Assembly (NCBI GenBank): GCA_024663395.1
Contig: JANFAH010000075.1
Location: 62,001-126,000 of the forward strand
DNA: 64,000 bases
Direction of reading: 5' to 3'
From: Pisolithus tinctorius
Lineage: Eukaryota; Basidiomycota; Agaricomycetes; Boletales; Pisolithaceae
The notes beneath the pieces were generated by a model. The model was not told where the DNA came from. It did not search any database and saw only the letters and a program-made list of their open reading frames with translations. Position numbers and translations under genes: made by a program. Of the stretch, positions 32,704 to 41,951 are shown piece by piece. How positions within the stretch are numbered: position 1 is the first letter of the stretch; every line of letters starts with the position of its first letter.

Positions 32704-34066
32704 ATGTTCGGCCTCAAGATTCCGTGTCGAGGCTCGCCCGAAGCACCAAGCTTCTCTGGGCGCCCCGAGGACCTTCGAAGCTATTTTGATGACATAATCG
32801 ACTTCTGTGATAGATTCGGCCTCTCGGACGGGCTCGCGCGCATCAAATTCGCACTCAAGTATGCGCCTGTTGAGTCGGTGGACCTCTGGTCCCACTTGGC
32901 AGATACCAGGAGTGGAGATTGGTGTTATTTTACCTCAGAAGTGGTCCGGCTGTACCCAGAGCTGGAGGAGTCCTGCAGGAACCAGTTTTTTAGACTGAAA
33001 AGTGCACTCGCAAGCTCGGACGCTATCTCGGTATCTTCCCTGGGCGAGTATTTCCGCAGCTTTTGTCGTTTTTCGCTGTCTCTCGAAAAGCAGGAAGAGT
33101 CGACATCTCATCTACCGGTTGTGTTTTTTTTATGGATTCCCGCCCAAATTCAGATGCGAGCTGCTCGAGTTTCTTGACTCGCCAGATCAAGAGCTTACTG
33201 TGTCTAGTCTTATGATTGCAGCTAAACGGATTCTCGCACTGAGCAGCGGCCTCTGGAAGAGCAGCAAGGTCAACAGTTCATGCGCGCAGCCATCACATGC
33301 CTCGGACAGCCACGCACCCCGCCATTCATATTCGTTTTGCTTTTTCTGTGGACTCTCGGGGCATATTCGGGCAGGTTGCCATTCGTTCAAGTCGTATTTA
33401 GCTTCGGGAAAGTGTCTACTCATAAACGGCCGCGTTGTTCTACCTACAGGACTGGAAATACCGCGTGAAGTTGCCGGACGAACTCTACGAGACCGTCTCG
33501 ACAACTGGTCTTCGTTGACAAGCCAGTTTGAGACTCGTAGGGGCTCGTCGCTTGCTCGCTCACTTTCACCCACAGCCGCACCCTCTCGAAGCGTGTTCGA
33601 CACACCATCGCACGTACCTGCTCGAACGAGCATCGTGTGTCCTCAGACCCTACCTGCTATCCAGCTCGAGCCAGTAGTACCCGACCCGCCAGCTGTTCAG
33701 TCTCGTTGCTCGTCAGCCGAGCGCTCTCGTAGCTCACCGCATGCGCAGCCACAGTCGAGGTGGCCATGTGGCCGAGGCCAGTCGCCCTCGCGTCCTCGTT
33801 CATGCTCACGCTCGCAGACTCGAACGGGTTCGTACACACGTTCGAAAGATGATTTCATACCAGTCCAGTCGTATGCCCGCAGCTTGAAGCAGCGTCGCGC
33901 TCGAAGGCGCTCATGTTCATATTCGACCAATAGCTCACCCCCTTCTTCCTCGTCATCGTCGTCCTCACGCTCGCGCTCTCGTTCATGTTCGAGGAAGGCG
34001 GATTCATACATCCGTTCCAAGCCAAAGCGGTCGCACAGCCGCGGTCGCACGCCCCGGCGCTCTTGA
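32704..34066 (+). pseudogene. gag: Gag-like protein with zinc knuckle and SR-rich tail, element 4
   Basis: ATG 32704 (MFGLKIPCRGSPEAPSFSG) begins a capsid-like domain typical of agaric Ty3 Gag (LRSYFDDIIDFCDRFGL). The frame shifts by one base between about 33090 and 33180, close to a run of T at 33124-33131, and goes on in frame 33002-34066. A knuckle CFFCGLSGHIRAGC lies near 33340, followed by LPTGLEIPREVAG. The last 125 residues are rich in SR dipeptides (SRSRSRSCSRK near 33970), resembling splicing-factor RS domains or basic nucleocapsid tails. Total about 450 residues if the shift is ignored. Confidence 0.8.
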
Positions 34067-34259
34067 AGAGCGCATTGACGCTGCGTGTCGCACGAATTCC
34101 GTTATGTTGTTTTTTTATATACTTCTTTTGCTTATGGATCTTACAGTATCTAGTATGGATCTACCTACATCGTAATGCGGAATTTTTGGTACATTAGATA
34201 TGTTTGAATTTTCTTGTTTTGCCCTTCATCTTTTACCCCCCAGGCTCGAGTTCACCGCA

Positions 34260-35400
34260 GAATGCCATTTTGCATTGCACCTAGCACCTTCCTGCGCTCT
34301 ACACAATGCCTCACATCCGCGGATACAGTTCTGATGAAGTTACTGCCGACACTGCTCGTCGCTCGTCAAGACAAATGCTACCTCCCTCGTACCAAGCATG
34401 TATCTCGCTCGTTATCGCGCTGTACCTCTCGCTTTTCAGCAGGCTCGTACTACTCGATGTCAACTCTCTGTTGGTACCAAGCTCGCTTGCATGCGCCCAG
34501 CCGTTAAGGAGATATTCGCATTTTTGTGGATAGGTCCATTCTCAGGGTCCTGTGGTCGTATCTCGCTCGTTTCCGCGTCGCGCCTCTCGCTTTTCCGCGG
34601 ACCGGTACTACTCGACGAGACCTTTCCAGGGATACCAAGAATGTTTTGGCGCGCCCAGCGGTTCCAGAGGAATTCGCGTTTTTGCGAGAAGGTTCACCTC
34701 GAGGTCTTGCCGCAGTAGCTCGCACAGTTCTGCGCCGTTCCTCTCGCTTTTCGGGTCGTTCATCCCTCTCGCCGAACCCTTCCTGGGAACACATGCTTTG
34801 CAAGACTCCGCGCAACCGTTGTTGAGATATGGGCGTTTTTTGTATCCAGAGGGCTTCGAGCCAGTTTCGCATATAACTCGGGATCGGCTGGTCCAATCGG
34901 CGTATTTCCTCGTTCTCCCTGTTCGTCTGCGAATCCTCTACTGTCTCCCGGAGTTTCGTGTTGATCGTCCCAGCCGTTGTTGTGCAAGTCAAGCCCTTCT
35001 CCCCACCCTTGAAGTCCTCTCGTCGTATCTCGCGCACTCGAGCACCATTCCTCTCGCTTTTCTGGCAGTCCGTTCCCCTTGTGCAGCCCTTTCCGGGGAC
35101 GCCTCTTTTGTCAAATTCCGCGCAGACATCGGCGAGATACACTCATTTTTGTGGTTAGAGACACTTTCAGACGACTCTTTGATTATCTCACTCGTTTCTC
35201 GACCGGATCTCTCGCTTTTCAGGATCCTGATGCTACTATTCGACAGCTTCAGAATGGTAGCTTTTCCGTCGTCGTCGCTGCAGAACTCGTGGCTACATTT
35301 GGTTTTTGGTGGATGAGGATACCTTTAGGCAGATTTGTGGATATCTCAGGATCGGGCGCGCGGATTCTCTCCTCTCATTTTGCAAGGTACTCGCTGCATT
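34260..35400 (+). repeat. Degenerate tandem array, ~157-bp period
   Basis: The anchor CCTCTCGCTTTT recurs at 34425, 34583, 34740, about 34900 (weak), 35050 and 35208 (TCTCTCGC), spacing 155-158 bp. Each unit also has a CTCGT(T/A)TC block just before it and TACTACTCGA(T/C)G after it. About 6-7 diverged units in total. The open frames here have the same period and are not genes. Confidence 0.75.
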
Positions 35401-35557
35401 CCCTTGTGTCGTCATGTCTCGTATCACGGCATTCTGAGCACCTGTTTTTCGTCGATGAGTTGTTGTTTCGCCCCCTCCCTCGTGACTTTGGATTATTGCA
35501 TAGTCGAGCCGCCTTCGGGTTGACTGGGGACAGTCAATATCTCAAGTACCCCTGGGA

Positions 35558-35911
35558 TGTAGGGAATGTAATTTCCCTACTAGGGGAATTGTTTTATTTT
35601 GTTCATTTTATTTAGTTTTGATTCTAGGTGTTTTTCTGCTAGTGGTACTTAGAATTGTGCATGTTGGTTGCTTAGTCAGCCCTACCTAGCATTTGATGTA
35701 GTTAGCTTTTTTAAAAAAAAGACGAGTTACCAGAGACGAGAGACCAGTTCAAGCAGGTTGTTTCCCTGCACCCAGACAGCCTCAGAAGCCTTCAGACGAC
35801 ACCCAGGATCCTTGCCTAGGCTATAGAAGCCCCTTTGGCTTACTCACTCCCCTCAGATATCCCTGCTTTACTCAGCTACTTCAACCTCTCTCTTAAATCT
35901 CATTTCCTACA
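35558..35911 (+). repeat. 3' LTR, element 4
   Basis: TGTAGGG...CCTACA; 354 bp, six longer than the 5' LTR and clearly diverged from it. Confidence 0.9.
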
Positions 35912-35912
35912 G

Positions 35913-36323
35913 CGCAAGGAAGAAGTCCAGCAGACGAGTAAGCACCAAGGCTCGTCCAACTCTAGTAACAAGTCCAGCGGTTCTGGCAACAACAACCAGC
36001 CTAAGACCAGTCAAGATAAATCCAAGACCGGCAACAACAACAATAATAACTCCGGTTCTTCCCCTAAGCTGGCTTCATCAAAGCCGGGTAATAACAGCAA
36101 TTCGTCGAAGCCCGAGCCTAGCAAACTCAGGAAAGATGGAAAGCTTACCCCAGAAGAATGCAAGCGTCGCCTAGACGGAAACCTCTGCATGTTCTGCGGA
36201 GGGTCCGGTCACTTTGCTGACAAATGCCCCAAGAAAGCCGGAAAGGCCAAAGCTCGCGCTGCGGCCACCACCGAGGCCGCACCGGCCTCGGGCTCGGGTT
36301 CTACCCCCAAGACAAAAAAATAG
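35913..36323 (+). pseudogene. gag: Gag of element 3, 3' part (nucleocapsid)
   Basis: Continues the gag frame after element 4 as RKEEVQQTSK. A Ser/Asn/Lys-rich low-complexity stretch is followed by the CCHC knuckle [14 protein letters not shown] (36187-36228). Gag ends at TAG 36321-36323 directly after a run of seven A. Confidence 0.9.
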
Positions 36324-36361
36324 GTAGCAGCTCCCAGGACTCCGCACAATCTGGGAGCTGC
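36314..36361 (+). promoter_or_regulatory. -1 programmed ribosomal frameshift signal, gag-pol of element 3
   Basis: The slippery heptamer A AAA AAA (36314-36320) is in phase with gag and directly followed by the gag stop TAG. After a 6-nt spacer a perfect 11-bp hairpin follows: GCAGCTCCCAG (36327-36337), 13-nt loop, CTGGGAGCTGC (36351-36361). Slipping back one base enters the pol frame exactly. Confidence 0.85.
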
Positions 36362-39300
36362 GTTGACTCCGGTTGTGCAAACTTGGAGGCTCGTCTCAAT
36401 GTGTCCGCTCTTTCCAGTCCAAATTCTTTGACCCCGTATGTCACTATAGAAAACCCAGAAATACCTCGGCTTCGTACTTTAGTGGACTCCGGTTCCACCC
36501 ATTGTTTTATAGATAATCAGTTTGTTAATCAACACTCGTTTACCCCTTACTTGGTCTCACCAATCCGACTCCGGCTCTTCGATGGAACGTCCACCTTCAC
36601 TATAACCCAAGCAGTAGATGTCAACATTTGCTTCGCATCCGGCGATGTCACACCGGTAACCCTGTTTTCAGCCCCATTGGATTCCGAGTGTAAGATAGTT
36701 CTCAGACATGACTGGCTCACCTGCTACAATCCATTGATTGACTGGGTACTGAGCAGTCTAACATTCCGGACTCCTGCACAAGGAATGCCAACCCCGTCGA
36801 CACCCCCTGTAAGCCCAGTTTCCACCGGCCTTCCTGACTCCGGTCCTAGTGACCAACCCGGCCTCGCGCCATCTGTACCGGTCTCCGACTCCCCGGCTTG
36901 CACCCCTCTGAAGGCCCCTCTCGTTTCCCTAATCAATGCAGCCGCTTTTGTGTGTGCCTGCAAACTAGAAGGGTCCGTCCAGTTCCAACTTCAGCTCTGC
37001 CCCTCGGACTCAGCTCAAGCCCGATCGGCCTCGGCATCTTCTCCTCCAGCCTTACCCAATGTACCGGAGGAGTACCACGACTTCGCTGATGTATTCAGCA
37101 AGGCCAAGGCCTCGGTACTCCCGCCACACCAGGAGTACGACCTAAAGATAGAGCTCGAAGAAGGAACAACCCCGCCTCTCAGCACAATCTACTCGCTGTC
37201 CCCGGTTGAGCTCCAAGCTCTCCAGACATTCATCGATGAAAACCTCACTACCGGATTTATTCGTCCAACTTCCTCCCCTTATGCTGCACCAGTCCTCTTT
37301 GTCAAAAAGAAGGACGGCTCCCTCTGGCTTTGTGTAGACTTCCGTGGCCTCAACAAAATCACTAAGAAGGATCGCTACCCACTACCGCTCATCTCCGACC
37401 TATTAGATTCACCAAGCTGAGCCAAGATCTACACCAAGATTGATCTTCGGCATGCCTACCATCTCGTCCGGGTTGCCCTGGGCGATGAATGGAAGACCAC
37501 ATTCTGGACTCAGTATGGATCCTACGAGTGGTTAGTGATGCCTTTTGGCCTCACCAATGCCCTGGCCACCTTCCAGCGCTTCGTTAACACTATCTTCGCA
37601 GATATGTTAGATGTCTGCGTAGTCGTCTACTTAGATGACATCTTAATCTACTCTGGAGATAAGGAGTCTCACAAGCAGCATGTCCGAGAAGTCCTCCGCC
37701 GGCTTCAGCTTCACAGCCTTTATGCGAAGCCGGAGAAATGCGAGTTCCACTCGGACTCGGTTGAATACCTCGGATTTCACCTTTCCCCTGCCGGCCTCAC
37801 GATGTCGAAGGAAAAGGTCCAGACCATCTGCGACTGGCCTGAGCCTCACAAGGTCAAGGACATTCAATCTTTCCTTGGCTTCACAAATTTCTACTGCCGT
37901 TTTATCTTTAATTACTCAGACATCGTCATACCACTGACTCGGCTTACCCGCAAGGGGGCTCCTTGGAACTTCTCTGAGGAGTGCCGCTGATCATTCAACA
38001 ACCTCAAGGCCACCTTCACTACCGCGCTGGTCTTAACTCATTTCATCCCCGGGGTTCCTATCACCGTCGAGACTGATGCTTCGGACTATGCCATCGCCAG
38101 CATCCTCTCTATCACCTGCAGCGACGGCCAAATACATCTGGTCGCTTTCTACTCGTGGACTCTGATGGCCCTGGAGTTGAATTATGATACCCACGATAAG
38201 GAACTGCTTGCAATCTTTGAAGCATTCCAGACCTGGCGCCATTACCTTGAGGGCTTGGCCTCACCAGTCGATGTTGTTACTGACCACAAGAACCTCGAGT
38301 ACTTCTCCACCTCCAAAGTACTCACCCGCCGCCAAGCTCGCTGGTCGGAATTCCTTTCTCAGTTCAACATGATCATTCGATTCAGGCCCGGTAAGCTCAG
38401 GGCTAAGCCTGATGCCCTAACTAGACAATGGGACATCTACCCCAAAGAGGGGGATAGCAGCTATGCCTGAGTGAACCCGCAGAACCTGAGACCAGTTTTC
38501 ACCCAGGAGCAACTAGCGGTCTCCCTTCATGCAACCTACCTCGAATACCTGGTCTTACGAGCAGTCGCACTGATGGATATAGAGAAACTTCATAATGATA
38601 TCCTGACCGCACTGCTGGACGACCCGGTCTCACAAATCCGTCTCTCCGACATGTCTGATCCCCGGTGGTCAGTAGATGACACTGGCTTCCTGCATCTTGA
38701 TGGAAGGATCTACATGCCGGACTCAAATGATCTCCGCCTTAGGGTCTTGTGGCTTAAGCATGACCACCCCCTGTCCAGCCACTTTGGCCAAAACCGAACC
38801 CTAGAACTCATTCAGCGTGAATACACCTGGCCCGGCCTCAGGACCTTCGTCAAGGACTATGTCCGGTCTTGCATGGCCTGCGCTCGGGCTAAGGTTCCCC
38901 GCCATCGGCCTTACAGCCTCCTCAAGCAACTCCTGGTGCCGGAGAAGCCATGGAATTCCATCTCTATGGATTTCATTGAGCAGCTTCCGGCCTCAACCGG
39001 CTTCACAGCCATCCTCGTTGTAGTTGACCAGCTTTCCAAGCAGGCCATATTCATCCCTACCCACGACACTATCACGGCCCCAGAACTCGCCAAATTATTC
39101 CTACTCCATGTCTTTTGGAAGCACGGAGTGCTGGCCCATGTAACCTCAGACCGAGGCTCGGAGTTCGTGTCTCACTTCTTCCGGTCACTTGGTAAGGCCT
39201 TAGACATGCGCATACATTTCACCTCGGGCTACCACCCCGAAGATGATGGCCAGACCGAAAGGACCAACCAGACCCTGGAACAATATCTCCGAGTGTACTG

Positions 39301-40039
39301 CAACTACCAGCAGGATGATTGGGCCAAGCTACTACCCCTGGCCGAGTTTGCCTACAATAATGCCCCTAGCGCTACTACCGGTGTTTCCCCTTTCTTCGCT
39401 AATAAGGGGTACCACCCCAACATCTCGGTGTACCCAGAGCGCGACCTCACTTCCACTCGGGCTTGTGACTATGCAGTTGACCTAGACTCACTGCACCAAT
39501 ACCTACATGAGGAGATGACCCTCGCACAACAGCGCTACCAAGGACCGGCCGATGCTAAACGCATGCCGGCTCCAGACTTCAAAGTCGGCGACCAAGTATA
39601 TGTCAAAGCCAAGTACTTCCGGTCTACCCGGCCTTCCAAGAAGCTCTTGGAGAAAAACCTTGGACCATACCCAGTCATAGCTCAGGCCGGTACTCATTCA
39701 TTCACACTGCGCCTGCTGGACTCTATGCGCGCAGTCCACCTGGTCTTCCATGTGTCCCAGCTCGAGCCAGCCATCCCTAATACCATCCCAAACTGGACTC
39801 AACCACCACCCCCACCAGTCGAAGTCGATGGTGACCTAGAGTTCGAGGTAGCAGAAATCCTCGACTATAAGGTCAACTGGCGTCGCCGGTGTTGGCTTCA
39901 GTACTTAGTCCAGTGGACTGGCTACGAGGGGACCGATGAAGAAACCACTTGGGTACTCGCTACAGAGCTTGACAATGCTTCTGAACTCGTCCAAGAGTTT
40001 CACTCCAGCTATCCCGGTAAACCCGGCCCATACAAATGA
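36320..40039 (+). pseudogene. pol: Pol of element 3 (protease-RT-RNase H-integrase-chromodomain)
   Basis: Frame -1 relative to gag, continuous to the stop at 40039 apart from TGA codons at 37418-37420, 37988-37990 and 38468-38470. Protease [11 protein letters not shown] is near 36482; RT has [16 protein letters not shown] near 37306 and YLDDILIY near 37630; RNase H has ETDASDYAI near 38070 and NYDTHDKELLAIFEAFQTWRHY-type motifs; the integrase zinc site is at 38760-38900; the catalytic D, D and E lie near 38968 (MDF), 39148 (TSDRGSEF) and 39259 (TERTNQT). A chromodomain follows at 39840-40020. [11 protein letters not shown] at 37374 gives the usual palm. All three stops sit where the family has arginine, consistent with CGA to TGA. 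Confidence 0.93.
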
Positions 40040-40210
40040 GGACCGGTCTCAACCAGCCTCAGTTTCTTTTCTGTTTTCTATCGGTATCTAGTTTTCTTTG
40101 ATCTCTTACTTACTTTGTTTTCTCTTTCTTGTCTTCTCTTACTGTACTATAGAACACCGGACACCGGACACGTGACATTGGCAAAAGAAGAAACTACAGG
40201 TCTGCTAAGA

Positions 40211-41288
40211 CTACTCGGCTTCGGCCATGGAATCGTCCTCCCCCTTGGCTTCCTCGTCCCCTTCACCCTCGGCCTCGGCCTGCAGCCAGGCGGCCTCCTC
40301 ACGCAACTCATCTGAGTCGAGCTTGGATGACCTGGTATCCAAAGGGGTAACCGCCACCCCGAAGCCATAGGACTTGTCGATTATAGCCTCGAGCGCGTCG
40401 GCGATGTGGCCTGAGTTTTCGACCGCGGTCTTGTGAAGTTCGAAGAGGCTGGCCAAGTTGTTGGCAATCAGCCCCGCGGCCTCGATCAGTCACTCGAGCT
40501 TGTTTTCCAAACCCGAGTACCTTTCGGCGCCGACCTCCCTCAGCCCGCTCCCTCCGGCCTCGGGCTCGTCAATCTCCAACACCTCAACCACTTTCGACTT
40601 TGCCTGCTTCTTCTGGCTCGGCCTGGGCTCTGGTGTCTCGTTGTCAGCCTTCCGCTTCTTCCCTTTGTTGGCCTTGACTTTGGGACTGGCCTCGGCGTCC
40701 TTGCCATCCCCGGGCCACTGGCATTTACCTTTCGACTGGTTGCATCGCATGCAGGCGATGCGCTTCTTGTTGCCATCTATGACAAACTCGCAGACAACTT
40801 GAGCACGGGCGCAGCGAGTACAACTGAAAAGGAGGTTAGAAGAGAAACACGCACCAGATCAAAAGTACTCACCTGGGGTCCATTACCACCCGTTTCGCCT
40901 CACCCCCGGCCTCACCACTAGCACCGGCCTCATCACCCTTGCCAGTCGCAGCCTTACGCTTACGCTCAGCCTCCCGTTTCTCCTCCTCTTCGCACACCTT
41001 CTTCTCCTCGGCCTCCCTCTCTGTTCTCTTGGCCTCAGCTCTCTCCCGCACTGCCCTCTCGGCTTCGGCCTGCTCCCTCGCCGCCCTCTCGGCCTCAAGC
41101 CACGCCTGTTCCTCCAGCTGGGCTTGTTCAGCCGCCTTTCGTCTCTTCCTTTCTTTCGCCTTCGCTCTCATCACCTCCTCCTCATCATCGGTGTCATATC
41201 TGATGTCATCATCAGGGACTTGGGCCCAGTTGACGACGACTCGGCCTTCGCTGTTGTTGGCGGCGTCGATCAGTCTGGAGTCGGACAT
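40211..41288 (-). pseudogene. Antisense Zn2Cys6 gene inside element 3
   Basis: Exon 1 runs 41288-40873 (start MSDSRLIDAANN). A 49-bp intron lies at 40872-40824 (GTGAGT...TTTTCAG). Exon 2 runs 40823-40211. Splicing, with phase kept, brings together a fungal zinc cluster C-X2-C-X6-C-X12-C-X2-C-X6-C at the start of exon 2 (40822-40720). Exon 1 encodes an acidic DDDIRYDTDDEEE segment and a long Glu/Arg/Ala-rich coiled coil. After the cluster come a Lys-rich stretch, an acidic part and a helical end (LFELHKTAVENSGHIADALEA). A TGA at 40492-40490 interrupts exon 2. About 342 codons in all. Zn2Cys6 domains bind DNA in fungal transcription factors. The gene lies between pol and the 3' LTR and would be transcribed toward pol. 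Confidence 0.8.
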
Positions 41289-41412
41289 GATGAAAAGAAT
41301 GAGAATGAAAGACGCAAGGAGCTTAGCGGGCCACAAGTATCAATTTTTCAAACTCAGCCAACTTTCGGACTCAGCCTACCACTCTCGCAGGGGTCTCATG
41401 GGTTCGACCCCT

Positions 41413-41422
41413 AAGAGGGGGA
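41413..41422 (+). other. Polypurine tract, element 3
   Basis: AAGAGGGGGA, three bases before the 3' LTR. Confidence 0.8.
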
Positions 41423-41425
41423 TAC

Positions 41426-41951
41426 TGTCATAGTCATGCCTCGACCCCGGCCGGACTCGGCCTCACACTCACTCAGTCCGGCCTCGGCCTTGCCTGTCCC
41501 GCATCTCCAGTTGGTCTAGCGCAGTAGACACTGCAAAGCAGTGTCTGTCATTTTGGTTAAGTCCTGTCCCCGGTCCTGTCCCTGGTCCACCTGTCCCGGT
41601 CTCTGATACCTTAGTCATATGTTAGTAATCCTTGTCTTACCAATCATCTTAGCAATCCTTGTGAGACCGGCATTACTGGTCTCCGTACTATAGTTGTTTC
41701 TAGTATATAAGCTTGTAGATACTTGGCCTGTAGACCTCAGTCTGAAATCAACTAAGTTAACCCTGATAACCCCGCCTCGGCCTCAGACTCGGACTGAGAC
41801 CCACGCAAGGGAATAGCGCTGTATCCTCAGTTGCTAAGTCCAACCAGTCCACCCATCTGTACCTTCGTCTTTACCCCTGACTCCGATCCCTCGGCCTCAC
41901 ACCTGCTTCGGTCTCCGGTCCGGTCTCAACCCGGACACCCCGTACTTGACA
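41426..41951 (+). repeat. 3' LTR, element 3
   Basis: 526 bp, the same length as the 5' LTR, with about 17 substitutions, nearly all CpG transitions, plus an inverted hairpin loop (see findings). Confidence 0.95.

Larger units (their letters stand above)
32131..35911 (+). mobile_element. Gag-only, non-autonomous LTR element 4 (nested in element 3)
   Basis: LTRs at 32131-32478 (348 bp) and 35558-35911 (354 bp), TGTAGGG...CCTACA, flanked by GCGC on both sides (4 bp, or 5 bp AGCGC if the A is shared). Joining the flanks restores the gag frame of element 3. The inside encodes only a Gag-like protein and a ~157-bp tandem array; no protease, RT or integrase motif is present in any frame. It fits the TR-GAG class of parasitic LTR elements. 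Confidence 0.88.
30586..41951 (+). mobile_element. Ty3/Gypsy chromovirus, element 3 (nested in element 2)
   Basis: Two LTRs of exactly 526 bp (30586-31111 and 41426-41951). Gag and pol are separated by a -1 frameshift signal, pol ends in a chromodomain, and an antisense Zn2Cys6 gene lies between pol and the 3' LTR. Element 4 is inserted in gag. It belongs to a different family from elements 1 and 2. Confidence 0.95.

Noticed and set aside
34300..35615. Large plus-strand frames of 254 and 178 residues in element 4
   Set aside because: They follow the ~157-bp repeat period, lie in different frames, and show no pol or other domain.
40433..41433. Plus-strand frames of 162-164 residues between pol and 3' LTR of element 3
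   Set aside because: They overlap the antisense zinc-cluster gene, which has a canonical intron, cysteine spacing and charged coiled-coil composition; the plus frames look like its shadows.
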